A DNA stretch of 64,000 nucleotides from Foliimonas ilicis (lineage in GTDB: Bacteria; Pseudomonadota; Alphaproteobacteria; Rhizobiales; Rhizobiaceae), in the NCBI RefSeq assembly GCF_039939195.1, contig NZ_JBDUUH010000005.1, positions 248,001-312,000 on the forward strand, in the 5' to 3' direction. Below the pieces are notes generated by a model. It saw only the letters and a program-made list of their open reading frames with translations, was not told the origin of the DNA and ran no database searches. This document shows positions 34,464-43,502 of this stretch, one piece after another. Position numbers and translations under genes: made by a program. Each line of letters begins with the position of its first letter. Within the stretch, counting starts at the first letter, position 1.

Positions 34464-35369
34464 TCATCCGCCGCCGCCCATCGTCACGGACATGAAGGCG
34501 CGGAAGGTGGCACCGGCTGGGCCGATGGGCCGGTTGCGCGACCACGCCAGGCCGACATCCATGCTGGGGATCGGCTCGACAAGGCCGCGCACCTCGATCC
34601 GCTGTCCTTCGAGCGACCATGGCCTGTAGACCATGTCCGACAGCACGGTGACGCCTATTCCGGCCGCCACAAGGGAGCGCACCGCCTCTACCGAACTCGT
34701 CGTCAGAACGGTATTGGGTGTGAGACCTGCGGTGTCCCAATAGCGGGAGGCGGTTTTGCGTGCTTCGTCGACGGTCAGCATGATGTAGTCTTCGGCTGCG
34801 ACATCTGCGAGGGTGATATCCTTGCGGCCGAGCAGGTGATGATCAGCCGAAAGCCATAACCGGCGGTTTGATCGCATCAGCACTTCCTGGACGAGATCGT
34901 CAGTATGCGCCAGGTTGGAAACCAGCATGACCGCCATGTCGATCTCCCCCCGTAGCAAGCCTCGTTCAAGATCGTCTCTCGGAAGTTCAAGCAACTCGAC
35001 GTCGATTTGCGGATAGGTTTTGCGAAAGCGCGCATAGTGCCGCGACATGTAATAACCGACAACCGTATAGGTCATGCCCAGGCGAAGCTTGCCTGTCAGC
35101 CCGCTCTTTTCACGAAGAGGGCTTCGCACTGCAGCGGTGACTGCGCTGGTTATGACCCGCGCATGTTCCAGAAATCGCGACCCCTCCATCGTCAGTCTTA
35201 CGCCGGTGTGGGTGCGTTCAAAAAGTTTCACCCCCAAATCTATCTCCAGCCCCTTGATGGCCGCGGTGACCGCCGACTGAGAGAGATTTAGTTCGGCTGC
35301 GGCATGGCTGACCTGACCAGTTTCCGCCGTCGCAATGAAATAATCGAGTTGTTTCAGCGTGATAGTCAT
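34464..35369 (-). CDS. LysR-family regulator of the PxpA/carboxylase operon
   Basis: A 301-residue LysR protein with helix-turn-helix at about residues 5-60 (GQVSHAAAELNLSQSAVTAAIKGLE) and a CynR/NAC-like effector domain. It is divergent from the pxpA operon; the sequence between them recurs upstream of the molybdenum hydroxylase operon at 51303-51415. It is therefore the best candidate for a regulator of both operons. The ATG at 35369 is followed after 14 bases by the shared promoter element. Confidence 0.9.
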   Translation of the reverse strand: MTITLKQLDYFIATAETGQVSHAAAELNLSQSAVTAAIKGLEIDLGVKLFERTHTGVRLTMEGSRFLEHARVITSAVTAAVRSPLREKSGLTGKLRLGMTYTVVGYYMSRHYARFRKTYPQIDVELLELPRDDLERGLLRGEIDMAVMLVSNLAHTDDLVQEVLMRSNRRLWLSADHHLLGRKDITLADVAAEDYIMLTVDEARKTASRYWDTAGLTPNTVLTTSSVEAVRSLVAAGIGVTVLSDMVYRPWSLEGQRIEVRGLVEPIPSMDVGLAWSRNRPIGPAGATFRAFMSVTMGGGG

Positions 35370-35383
35370 GATCTCGATCCGAG

Positions 35384-35493
35384 TATCTGTTTTTTTTATA
35401 TCACAATCAAAAAACTACTATTTCACAAGTTCCCTGCATTGCGCAAAAAATGCTGCAACGCCACAAAGATGGCTCTCCAGGGGTAACAACATA
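35384..35493 (+). promoter_or_regulatory. Shared promoter/leader, copy A
   Basis: This stretch from tatctgtttttttt to the pxpA start matches, with small indels, the minus strand of 51303-51415. Identical blocks include actactatttcacaag (35414-35429), aatgctgca followed by gccacaa (35449-35467 region), agatggc, and aggggtaacaa at the ribosome site. The match extends up to the start codon of both first genes, so transcription start, regulator site and leader are all copied. Confidence 0.75.
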
Positions 35494-36216
35494 ATGACCG
35501 TCACACTGAACTGTGACATGGGCGAAGGCTTTGGCCTTTATAAAATGGGCGATGATGCCGGCATGATGCCGCTTATCGACGTGGCCAATGTCGCTTGTGG
35601 TTTTCACGCTTCCGATCCCGATCACATTCACGCGACCGTGCTTCGCGCAAAAGCCAGCGGCGTCAAAGTAGGCGCTCACCCAGGCTTGCCCGACCTTCAG
35701 GGTTTCGGACGGCGCGAGATGCGCATGACGCGCGATGAAGTAAGAAACACTATCATCTACCAGGTGGGAGCGCTCATGGGCTTCCTCAAGGCGGAGGGCG
35801 TGGAACTTCACCACATCAAGCCGCATGGCAGCCTATACTTCATGGCCACCCAGCAGGAAGCCGTTGCACATGGTGTGTGCGATGCCGCTGAAATCTTTGG
35901 TGTGCCGCTCTTCGGCATGACCGGAACCCTGCACGAGAAAGTCTATCAGGAACGTGGCATTCCGTTTGTTGCCGAGTTCTATGCCGATCTGGATTACGAT
36001 GCTTCCGGCAAGCTCATCGTGACGCGAGTGCATGACGCCAAGGATCCTGTTGCGATGGCCGAGCGCTGCGTGCGTGCCATCACCAAGGGCAAAGGCACGA
36101 CCGAAGATGGAGGCGACTTTCCAGTCCGCTGCGAAACCATCTGTGTGCATTCCGACACGCCGAATGCCATCGAAATCGCAAAGGCCGTGCGCGACGCAAT
36201 CGCGCCTTGGCACTAA
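35494..36216 (+). CDS. pxpA: LamB/YcsF-family protein, 5-oxoprolinase subunit A type
   Basis: A 240-residue protein with the family start NCDMGEGFG, VNVACGFHASDP (as ANVACGFHASD), HPGLPDLQGFGRREM and HIKPHGSLY. In characterised bacteria PxpA works with PxpB and PxpC in ATP-dependent hydrolysis of 5-oxoproline. ATG 35494 follows AGGGGTAACAACATA. Here the operon continues with biotin carrier, biotin carboxylase, PxpB and PxpC, so the substrate may be 5-oxoproline or another lactam/amide. A second family member (46881-47600) is in the converging operon. Confidence 0.9.
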   Translation: MTVTLNCDMGEGFGLYKMGDDAGMMPLIDVANVACGFHASDPDHIHATVLRAKASGVKVGAHPGLPDLQGFGRREMRMTRDEVRNTIIYQVGALMGFLKAEGVELHHIKPHGSLYFMATQQEAVAHGVCDAAEIFGVPLFGMTGTLHEKVYQERGIPFVAEFYADLDYDASGKLIVTRVHDAKDPVAMAERCVRAITKGKGTTEDGGDFPVRCETICVHSDTPNAIEIAKAVRDAIAPWH

Positions 36217-36227
36217 AGTCGATCCCG

Positions 36228-36249
36228 GCCGCCCTTACAGGCGGCTTTT
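36228..36249 (+). terminator. Short hairpin after pxpA (attenuator-like)
   Basis: gccgcc / ggcggc arms with a 6-base loop followed by tttta, 12 bases beyond the pxpA stop. Weak as a full terminator; it could reduce expression of the downstream carboxylase genes relative to pxpA. Confidence 0.45.
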
Positions 36250-36281
36250 ATCAGTCAGTCCGCAGATTTTTGGAGTTCGTT

Positions 36282-36515
36282 ATGGCCCAGATTCTCTCAC
36301 CTCTTCCAGGTACCTTCTATCGAAGCTCGTCGCCCGACAAACCGCCTTACAAGGCGGACGGCGACGCGGTGGCTGAGGGAGATGTCATTGGTCTTATAGA
36401 GGTAATGAAGTCGTTTCATGAGGTTACTGCCGAGACGTCCGGCACCAACATCCGCTTCCTTGCCGACAATGAGGATCCCGTCATGGCGGGCGCTCCTCTC
36501 GCGGAAATCGACTGA
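36282..36515 (+). CDS. Biotinyl carrier protein (single biotinyl domain)
   Basis: A 77-residue stand-alone biotinyl domain. EVMKSF carries the biotin-accepting Lys43 in the classic E-(V/A)-M-K context. AccB usually has about 150 residues with a long N-terminal linker; here only the domain remains. ATG 36282 follows TTGGAGTTCGTT; longer in-frame starts lie in the hairpin region. It overlaps the biotin carboxylase start (TGATG), so the two proteins are made together and act as carrier and carboxylase. Confidence 0.92.
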   Translation: MAQILSPLPGTFYRSSSPDKPPYKADGDAVAEGDVIGLIEVMKSFHEVTAETSGTNIRFLADNEDPVMAGAPLAEID

Positions 36516-37879
36516 TGTTGAAGAAGCTTCTGATTGCCAATCGGGGCGAGATAGCAGTCAGGATTATCCGGGCCGCGCAGGATTTGGGCATCGCCACCGT
36601 GGCAGTGCATTCAGCGGCCGACACAGAGTCACTGCATGTCCAGCTTGCCGACGAGGCCGTCAATATTGGCCCGCCTGCTGCGAAGAAATCCTATCTGAAC
36701 GTCGAGGCGCTTATAAAGGCGGCTCATGATACCGGGTGCGACAGTGTTCACCCCGGCTATGGTTTCCTGGCTGAAAATGCCGCCTTTTCCGATGCAGTTA
36801 CCGCTGCCGGATTGGTCTTCGTCGGTCCATCGGGGGATGCGATCCGCCTGATGGGCGACAAGGTCTCGGCGCGTTCGGCTGCCGCTGCTGCCAATGTTCC
36901 GGTGGTGCCGGGCTCGGCGGGCCGGTTGGAAGGTGTGGAGGCCGCTCGCGCTGTGCTGGCTGAGACCGGTTTCCCGGTGATGATCAAGGCTGCGGCAGGC
37001 GGCGGCGGACGGGGTATTCGTATCGTCAACTCGCTGGCTGAATTCGAACAGGCATTTCCGCAGGCTGAGGCGGAGGCTCTCGCAGCTTTTGGCGATGGTG
37101 GACTCTATATGGAGAAAGTCATTGGTAAGGCCCGCCACATCGAGGTTCAGGTGCTGGCGGATGGAAACGATGCCATCCATTGCTATGAGCGCGAGTGCTC
37201 GCTGCAACGGCGGCGGCAAAAGGTGTGGGAAGAGGCGCCGTCGCGCGCGCTGCCCGACCGGTTGCGCGAAGAACTCTGCGCTTCGGCGGTCGCACTTGCA
37301 AAGGCCGTCAACTATTCCGGCGCGGGTACGGTGGAATATCTTTACGATGACGAAGCCGACCGCTTCTATTTCATCGAGATGAACACCCGTATTCAGGTGG
37401 AGCACCCTGTCACCGAGGCAATCACAGGCATCGATCTCGTTGCCGAGATGCTGCGTATCGCTGGCGGGGAGAAGCTGCGGCTTCGTCAGAGCGATATCTC
37501 GGTCAAAGGACATGCGATCGAGGTCCGGCTCAATGCCGAGGATCCGGCGAAAGACTTTGCGCCGTTCCCTGGACAAGTTACCGAGCTGCGAATTCCCGGC
37601 GGTCCCGGCGTGCGCTTCGATTCCATGCTCTATCAAGGATATAAAGTACCGCCCTTCTACGACTCGCTGCTCGCCAAGCTCATCGTTCATGCCGAGACGC
37701 GGGAGGCGGCGATCACCCGTCTCACCCGTGCCCTTCACGAGTTGAAGATCGGTGGTCTCAAAACCACAAAGCCGCTCTTTCTCGCGCTTGCCGCCGATCC
37801 CTCGGTGCAGGCCGGGGACGTGCATACTCGCTGGCTGGAAGGCTGGCTCACTGAAAACGCTGCTGGATTGGCAGACTGA
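36515..37879 (+). CDS. Biotin carboxylase (AccC-type)
   Basis: A 454-residue ATP-grasp enzyme: N-terminal KLLIANRGEIAVRII, the glycine-rich ATP loop KAAAGGGGRGIR, HIEVQVL, ERECSLQRRRQK and FIEMNTRIQVEHPVTE. It carboxylates biotin on the 77-residue carrier using bicarbonate and ATP. No acyl-CoA carboxyltransferase gene is present; instead PxpB and PxpC-type proteins follow. These are homologous to the carboxyltransferase region of urea carboxylase, so this looks like the carboxylase part of a split urea-carboxylase-like enzyme. Confidence 0.92.
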   Translation: MLKKLLIANRGEIAVRIIRAAQDLGIATVAVHSAADTESLHVQLADEAVNIGPPAAKKSYLNVEALIKAAHDTGCDSVHPGYGFLAENAAFSDAVTAAGLVFVGPSGDAIRLMGDKVSARSAAAAANVPVVPGSAGRLEGVEAARAVLAETGFPVMIKAAAGGGGRGIRIVNSLAEFEQAFPQAEAEALAAFGDGGLYMEKVIGKARHIEVQVLADGNDAIHCYERECSLQRRRQKVWEEAPSRALPDRLREELCASAVALAKAVNYSGAGTVEYLYDDEADRFYFIEMNTRIQVEHPVTEAITGIDLVAEMLRIAGGEKLRLRQSDISVKGHAIEVRLNAEDPAKDFAPFPGQVTELRIPGGPGVRFDSMLYQGYKVPPFYDSLLAKLIVHAETREAAITRLTRALHELKIGGLKTTKPLFLALAADPSVQAGDVHTRWLEGWLTENAAGLAD

Positions 37880-37889
37880 AAGGAGACCG

Positions 37890-38765
37890 ATGTCGATACG
37901 TTTCAACTTCGGCGGTGACGAGCATATTTTCGGAGAAGTGTCCGAGGAGATGTCGCTAGCCTCCTTCTTCACCGGTCTTTCAATGACCAATGCAGTTCGC
38001 GCAGCCGGCATCAAGGGTGTGACGGAAATCTGCCCGGCGAATGCCAGTTTCCAGATACGGTTCAATCCGGACCTGATCGCGCCGCAGGATCTGCTCACCG
38101 AACTCAAGTCGATGGAGGAGGCAGCTTCCAAGTCGGATCCGGTGCTGAAGACCCGGATCATCGAACTGCCGGTTTATTTCCAGGATCCGTGGACGCATGA
38201 AACCTGCCTGCGCTTCCGCGAGCGTCATCAGGATCCCTCGTCCACCGATCTCGAATATTCGGCTCGCATCAATGGCTATGCCACGGTGGAGGAGTTTATT
38301 GCAGCTTATTCCGGCCAACCCTGGTTCGTCTCCATGGTCGGTTTCGTCGCCGGTCTGCCTTTCCTTTATCAGATGGTTGATCGCCCGAAACAGATTCAAG
38401 CGCCAAAATATCTGCGCCCGCGCACAGACACGCCGAAGCTCACCATCGGCCATGGTGGGTGCTTTGCGGCGATCTATTCGGTGCGAGGGGCGGGCGGTTA
38501 TCAGATGTACGGAGTGACACCAGCTCCAATCTACGATCCGGCCAGAAAAGTGCGTTATCTCTCCGACGAGATGTGCCTGTTCAAGCCAGGCGACATCGTC
38601 AAGTTCAAGTCCATCAGCCGCGACGAATACGATACTACGCTTGAAGAAATCGAAGGCAATCGTTGGCAGCCGGTGGTGCGCGATTGCACTTTCAGCCTGA
38701 CGGATTTCAACCGCGACATTTACGGTACCAACGCAAAGCTGATGGAGCTTATCAATGGCCGTTAA
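37890..38765 (+). CDS. PxpB/KipI-family protein (AHS1 domain, carboxyltransferase-like)
   Basis: A 291-residue protein of the allophanate hydrolase subunit 1 fold, longer than the roughly 220-240 usual for PxpB. It contains YSGQPWFVSMVGFVAGLPFLYQM (in parts), the segment LTIGHGGCFAAIYSVRGAGGYQ and GVTPAPIYDP. ATG 37890 follows AGGAGACCG, 10 bases after the carboxylase stop. It overlaps the PxpC-type gene by 11 bases. In urea carboxylase the equivalent domain pair transfers CO2 to the amide nitrogen; in the PxpABC complex it activates the lactam. Either could apply here. Confidence 0.88.
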   Translation: MSIRFNFGGDEHIFGEVSEEMSLASFFTGLSMTNAVRAAGIKGVTEICPANASFQIRFNPDLIAPQDLLTELKSMEEAASKSDPVLKTRIIELPVYFQDPWTHETCLRFRERHQDPSSTDLEYSARINGYATVEEFIAAYSGQPWFVSMVGFVAGLPFLYQMVDRPKQIQAPKYLRPRTDTPKLTIGHGGCFAAIYSVRGAGGYQMYGVTPAPIYDPARKVRYLSDEMCLFKPGDIVKFKSISRDEYDTTLEEIEGNRWQPVVRDCTFSLTDFNRDIYGTNAKLMELINGR

Positions 38766-39726
38766 GGTAATCTCTCCTGGCCTCTCCACCTCTGTGCAGG
38801 ACCTTGGCCGTCCGGGCCATTATCATGTCGGTATCCCCGAAGGTGGCGGCATGGACCGCTTCGCCACCCGTATCGCCAATCTGCTTGTCGGCAACGATCC
38901 GGGTGCGGCCCTGCTCGAGGCAACCTTCTTGGGGCCAGAACTCGAGTTCACGCAGGCCGCAACCGTCGCGGTCACCGGTGGCGAACTGCCTCCCAAGCTC
39001 AACGGCGAGGAACGGCCGACCTGGGAAAGCTTCCCTGTGAAAGCGGGGGATCGGCTTTCCTTTGGCTTCCTGAAGGGTGGCGCGCGCTCTTACATAGCCG
39101 TTTCCGGCGGTATCGATGTACCGTCGGTTCTCGGCTCGCGATCCACCTATATTCTGGGCGCGCTCGGCGGTTATCAGGGGCGTACGCTAAAGGCAGGCGA
39201 CGAGCTTCCGATCGTTCAGGGCGCTGGAAAAGCCGGGCTTTCACTGCCTCAAAACCTGCGCCGTGTGCAAAGTGCTCCATCGGAACTCAGAATGCTGCCA
39301 GGCTTATATTGGCACCGTATCACCGAAGCCGCCGGCAAGCGCTTTTTCGAAGAAACATGGAAGGTCGCGCCGGAGGCTGATCGCATCGGCTACCGTTTCC
39401 GCGGCGGCACGCCGCTTGAATTCATCGAGCGTGAGCAACCCTTCGGGGCAGGTTCCGATCCGTCGAACATCGTCGACGCCTGCTATCCCTACGGATCCGT
39501 CCAGGTGCCGAGCGGAACCGAACCAATCGTTCTTCATCGCGACGCGGTTTCCGGTGGCGGCTACATGATGGTGGGCGTGGTGATATCGGCCGACATGGAC
39601 TTGATAGCCCAGCTTCAGCCGCACACACCGGCCCGGTTTGTTCCCGTGACGCTGGAGGAGGCGCTCGCGGCTCGTGCGGAGGGCAACGCGACATTGGTTC
39701 GCGCTGAAGAGTATCTGGCCGGTTGA
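38755..39726 (+). CDS. PxpC/KipA-family protein (AHS2 domain)
   Basis: A 323-residue cyclophilin-like protein: SPGLSTSVQDLGRPGH (as PGLSTSVQDLGRPG), GGGMDRFATRIANLLVGN, SYIAVSGGIDVP and DAVSGGGYMMVG. These are the landmarks of the allophanate hydrolase subunit 2/PxpC family. It partners the previous protein. A 9-base hairpin straddles its stop codon, and the Liv-type importer begins 251 bases later on the same strand. Confidence 0.9.
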   Translation: MAVKVISPGLSTSVQDLGRPGHYHVGIPEGGGMDRFATRIANLLVGNDPGAALLEATFLGPELEFTQAATVAVTGGELPPKLNGEERPTWESFPVKAGDRLSFGFLKGGARSYIAVSGGIDVPSVLGSRSTYILGALGGYQGRTLKAGDELPIVQGAGKAGLSLPQNLRRVQSAPSELRMLPGLYWHRITEAAGKRFFEETWKVAPEADRIGYRFRGGTPLEFIEREQPFGAGSDPSNIVDACYPYGSVQVPSGTEPIVLHRDAVSGGGYMMVGVVISADMDLIAQLQPHTPARFVPVTLEEALAARAEGNATLVRAEEYLAG

Positions 39727-39977
39727 TACCGGCCAGGGGACTGCCGGCAGAGGAGCCGGAAGGGAGGGGATCGGTCGGCCAAAACCGGCCCCAGCGTGCC
39801 AGAAGACAAAATCCGGCGCGCGAAACGACAAGACGATGCCAGAAAATGGCGTGAATTTGGCCATCCGAGCGATCCGCTAGAGATTGCCGGAACCGACAGG
39901 GGAAGACACTCGCAACTTGGCCGGCCGCAAGGCCGGACGCTGCGCGCCTTTCCGTCGGCAACAAGAAGGAAAGGGAC
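39727..39977 (+). other. Gap between pxpC-like gene and Liv-type importer
   Basis: No gene recognised. A hairpin with arms ctggccggt (39715-39723) and accggccag (39728-39736) crosses the pxpC stop without a T-run, followed by purine-rich and ggcc-rich sequence. A second promoter or processing site for the importer genes may lie here, but none is clear. The ribosome site for the next gene is aaggaaagggac. Confidence 0.5.
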
Positions 39978-40730
39978 ATGAGTCATCTGAGCGCGGAGAA
40001 CGTCTCGGTGGCATTTGCAGGGCTAAAAGCCCTGTCGGCTGTCGATCTCCGAATTATGCCGGGCCGCATCAGTGGCCTCATCGGTCCGAACGGCGCGGGC
40101 AAAACCACACTCGTCAATGTAATGACGGGTTTCCAGACGCCGACGGAAGGCGCCGTGAAGCTCGGTGAAGAGCACCTGACCGGCCTCAAGCCTCATCAGG
40201 TCAGGCGGCGCGGCATTGCGCGAACCTTTCAGGGCGGTCGCCTTTTCCGCGATCTGCCAGTGGTGGATAACCTCGAAGTGACAGGCGTGGGGCTCGGAAT
40301 GAGCCGGCGTGCCGCCATTGCCGAGGCTGAAGCGATGCTCGACTGGATCGGCATTACTTCCCTCGGTTCGCGTATCGCGGGAACCTTGCCCTATACGGAC
40401 GAGCGGCGGGTGGCTATCGGCCGTGCTCTTATGGGCCGGCCCGCTTACATCCTGCTCGACGAACCTGCGGCTGGTATGAGCGGACCGGAATCGAAGGAGC
40501 TTTCGGCACTCATTCGCCGTATCGCCACCGATCTCGGCTGCGGCGTCCTGCTCATCGAGCACAATGTCGGGCTCGTGCTCGGCCTTTGCGAACATATTGT
40601 CGTGCTCGATTCGGGAGCCATTATCGAGGAAGGCACGCCGGGGTCGATCCGCGACAGCGAGAAGGTGCGCCACGCCTATATGGGCACGGCCGCGGATACT
40701 GATCTGCCGGTGCTGGAGGTGATGGAATGA
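39978..40730 (+). CDS. Branched-chain-type ABC importer ATPase (LivG-like)
   Basis: A 250-residue ATPase: Walker A GPNGAGKTT, the LivG-type TGFQTPTEG, RRGIARTFQGGRLFRDLPV, Walker B ILLDEPAAGMS, and H-loop EHNVGLV. The usual signature LSGGQ is replaced by LPYTDERRVAIGRAL, as often seen in LivG homologues. First of five importer genes, overlapping the next by 4 bases. Confidence 0.92.
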   Translation: MSHLSAENVSVAFAGLKALSAVDLRIMPGRISGLIGPNGAGKTTLVNVMTGFQTPTEGAVKLGEEHLTGLKPHQVRRRGIARTFQGGRLFRDLPVVDNLEVTGVGLGMSRRAAIAEAEAMLDWIGITSLGSRIAGTLPYTDERRVAIGRALMGRPAYILLDEPAAGMSGPESKELSALIRRIATDLGCGVLLIEHNVGLVLGLCEHIVVLDSGAIIEEGTPGSIRDSEKVRHAYMGTAADTDLPVLEVME

Positions 40731-41461
40731 GCCTGCTTGCCCTTTCCGACATCACCATCCGCTACAGTAGGCTCACCGCCGTCCGTGATGTTTCCTTCTC
40801 TATGGATGAAGGAGAAATCCTGTTCATTACCGGTCCGAATGGAGCCGGAAAATCGTCGCTTCTGCGAGCGATCGCCGGTGTCACCCCGGTGGCGGGCGGG
40901 CGGATTGATCTCGCCGGTCAGGAGATAACCAGTCAGCCGCCGGAAAACATCGCACGGCTTGGCTTTTCCATGGTGCCGGAGGGTCGCGAAGTCTTCGGCT
41001 CTCTGACCATCGAGGAAAATCTTATGATTGGGACCGGCATGCATGCCCGTGATCGCGGCTGGCGTGTGCGTGCGGCTGCCGAATTGGAAGCCGTCTACGC
41101 GACCTTCCCGATCCTGAAAGACCGACGCAATGGACAGGCAGGACTCCTTTCGGGCGGTCAGCAGCAGATGCTGGTGATCGGCCGCGCGCTGATGACCAAT
41201 CCGAAGCTTATAGCCATCGACGAGCCTTCGCTTGGTCTTGCTCCAAACATTACCGACCAGGTCTATGAGCGGCTGATCGCGCTGCGCGCCCAACGCCAGC
41301 TCACGCTGCTCATCGTCGAGCAGAGTTCGGCCCGCGCAATGATGGTGGGCGGGCGGATGATCCTGATGCGCGGCGGTCAGATCGTGCTCGACGGCGATGC
41401 CCGCACGCTGGGTAACGGCGAGGCTATCCAGGCTGCCTATTTCGGCTACGAGGACCACTGA
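40727..41461 (+). CDS. Branched-chain-type ABC importer ATPase (LivF-like)
   Basis: A 244-residue ATPase with Walker A GPNGAGKSS, MVPEGREVFGSLTIEENL (the LivF hallmark), signature LSGGQQQM, Walker B LIAIDEPSLGLAP and VEQSSARA. It pairs with the LivG-like ATPase; the permease gene starts one base after its stop. Confidence 0.93.
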   Translation: MSLLALSDITIRYSRLTAVRDVSFSMDEGEILFITGPNGAGKSSLLRAIAGVTPVAGGRIDLAGQEITSQPPENIARLGFSMVPEGREVFGSLTIEENLMIGTGMHARDRGWRVRAAAELEAVYATFPILKDRRNGQAGLLSGGQQQMLVIGRALMTNPKLIAIDEPSLGLAPNITDQVYERLIALRAQRQLTLLIVEQSSARAMMVGGRMILMRGGQIVLDGDARTLGNGEAIQAAYFGYEDH

Positions 41462-41462
41462 G

Positions 41463-42368
41463 ATGCTTCAGATTCTGTTCGACGCACTTTCGCTCGGTTC
41501 GCTATATGCGCTCGGCGCGCTCGGCATCGCCCTTATCTTCGGCGTCATGCGGCTGGTGAACTTCGCCCATGGCGATGTCATTGCCTTCTGCGTCTTCGCC
41601 TTGTTGTGGCCGTCCACGAACGCAATGGCCATTGTCTTTGCCGGTCAATTGCCCTGGTATCTACTGGTACCCTTCGTCCTCCTATGCGGGGCGGGTCTGT
41701 CGGTACTTTGTGAAATCGTCGTCTTCCGCCGGTTCCGAAAGGCAAATCCGGCGACAATGATGATCATCTCCTTCGCACTTGGCTTCGTCATTCGCTACTT
41801 CCTGCTGATGCTGTACAGCAGCCGGCCGAAATCCATCTCGCTGTTGCCAAAACTTTCTCAGCCCGTCGAAATCTTCGGCGCCCGGCTGCCGCTCCTTCAG
41901 CTGATAACGATCGTCGCCACCATGGCCATCCTGATCGGTCTGACGCTGTTCCTGCGTCAGACGCGTTTCGGCCTGGAAATGCGGGCGGCGGCGGAAAACT
42001 TCTCGATGGCGCGCATGCTCGGCGTTCGTGCCAACCGGGTGATCATGGGCGCGTTCGCGCTGTCTGGTGCACTTGCAGGTGCCATCGCACTGATCTTCGG
42101 CAGCCAGACCGGGACTGCCGATATCCAGATGGGCGCCTCGATCATGCTGATGGCTTTCATAGCCACTGTCATCGGCGGTCTGGGCAGCCTTGGAGGGGCG
42201 GTACTTGCAGGCTTCCTGCTGGGTGCAGCTTCGGTGGTCATGCAAGTTACGCTGCCTGTCGATGCCCGGCCTTTCCGCGATGCCTTCGTTTATGGAGCCG
42301 TCATTCTCGTGCTCCTCTTCCGTCCTCAGGGGCTCATTGCCGCCCGCGGCACCAAGGAAAGGGTCTGA
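41463..42368 (+). CDS. Branched-chain-type ABC importer permease (LivH-like)
   Basis: A 301-residue permease with about eight helices. SLGSLYALGALGIALIFGVMRLVNFAHGD (in part) is the LivH N-terminus, and the coupling loop reads AENFSMARMLGVRANRVI. ATG 41463 immediately follows the ATPase stop; a longer start would overlap the ATPase gene. Imports an amino-acid-like or amide compound. Confidence 0.93.
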   Translation: MLQILFDALSLGSLYALGALGIALIFGVMRLVNFAHGDVIAFCVFALLWPSTNAMAIVFAGQLPWYLLVPFVLLCGAGLSVLCEIVVFRRFRKANPATMMIISFALGFVIRYFLLMLYSSRPKSISLLPKLSQPVEIFGARLPLLQLITIVATMAILIGLTLFLRQTRFGLEMRAAAENFSMARMLGVRANRVIMGAFALSGALAGAIALIFGSQTGTADIQMGASIMLMAFIATVIGGLGSLGGAVLAGFLLGAASVVMQVTLPVDARPFRDAFVYGAVILVLLFRPQGLIAARGTKERV

Positions 42369-42371
42369 CCC

Positions 42372-43460
42372 ATGTCCGCTGTTTATTCCGTATCGGGAAC
42401 TCCGCTCGCCAGCGGTGTGGCGGCTACTAAAAAGCCGGCGCGTTTCTCGCTGGCGCGCCGCACGATCATAACGCCGGTCCTGCTCTCGCTCCTGCTGATC
42501 GCCATTACTTTGATCACCGTGATGACGGGATCACGCCCCTTCAACCAGACTGTGATCGACGTTCTTGTCCGCGTCATCTTCGTCGTGGGGCTCTACATCT
42601 TCATCGGCAACTCGGGTGTGCTCAGCTTCGGGCATATCGGCTTCACCTGCCTTGGTGCCTATGCCGCCGCCTGGCTGACCATAAACCCCATCATGAAAAG
42701 CAGTGCATTGCCGGGGTTACCCGAATGGCTGCTACAGACGCGGCTTCCTTATTGGCAGGCAGCGGTTCTTGCCTCGCTCTTTGCCGGTGTGGCGGCACTG
42801 ATATTCGGCAGGGTATTGATGCGGCTTTCCGGCATCGCCGCATCGATTGCCACCTTTGCCGTCCTTGCGATGATCAATACCATCTATTCCAACTGGGACA
42901 GCGTTACAGGCGGAACTTCATCGGTCGTCGGCATTCCCATCATCCGCACGATCTGGCCATATCTGATCGGTGCCGTCGTCGCCATCTTCATTGCCTGGGC
43001 ACATGCAATTTCGCGCTCCGGCCTTGCGCTGCGTGCGGCACGCGACGAACCCATCGCAGCGTCGGCATCGGGCGTCGACATTCCCAAGGAACGGCTCGTT
43101 GCCTTTGTGGTTTCGGGTGCGGTGATGGGTTTGGGCGGCGCGCTCATGGCGCACTCAATCGGTGTCGTTACACCCGACACCTTCTATCTCAGCCTGACTT
43201 TCACAACCCTTTCCATGCTGGTCGTCGGCGGTATGGGCAGTCTCTCAGGCGGAGTGATCGGCGTCGTGCTTCTGTCCGCTCTCATCCAGGCCTTGCGCTG
43301 GCTTGAGGCGGGCGTGCCGATAGGCGAGTCGACTTTCGCAATGCCGAAGGGGCTTCAGGAAATAGCCCTCGGCATCATCATGATCGTGATTCTCGCGCTT
43401 CGCCCATCCGGCCTCATGGGCAATCGCGAAGTCACCTTACCCCGCAGAAACCGTGGCTAA
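42372..43460 (+). CDS. Branched-chain-type ABC importer permease (LivM-like)
   Basis: A 362-residue permease with about nine helices: GNSGVLSFGHIGFTCLGAY, RSGLALRAARDEPIAASASG (EAA-type loop) and GGMGSLSGGVIG are LivM features. The roughly 30-residue polar N-terminus is longer than usual. Second half of the channel with the LivH-like protein. Confidence 0.93.
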   Translation: MSAVYSVSGTPLASGVAATKKPARFSLARRTIITPVLLSLLLIAITLITVMTGSRPFNQTVIDVLVRVIFVVGLYIFIGNSGVLSFGHIGFTCLGAYAAAWLTINPIMKSSALPGLPEWLLQTRLPYWQAAVLASLFAGVAALIFGRVLMRLSGIAASIATFAVLAMINTIYSNWDSVTGGTSSVVGIPIIRTIWPYLIGAVVAIFIAWAHAISRSGLALRAARDEPIAASASGVDIPKERLVAFVVSGAVMGLGGALMAHSIGVVTPDTFYLSLTFTTLSMLVVGGMGSLSGGVIGVVLLSALIQALRWLEAGVPIGESTFAMPKGLQEIALGIIMIVILALRPSGLMGNREVTLPRRNRG

Positions 43461-43502
43461 CCGGCGGCCGGAAGCCGCCCGGATATCAACAAGGAGAAGT
43501 CA

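Noticed and set aside
36629..38161. 510-codon open frame on the minus strand
   Set aside because: Antisense to the biotin carboxylase and pxpB-like genes, which are conserved throughout.
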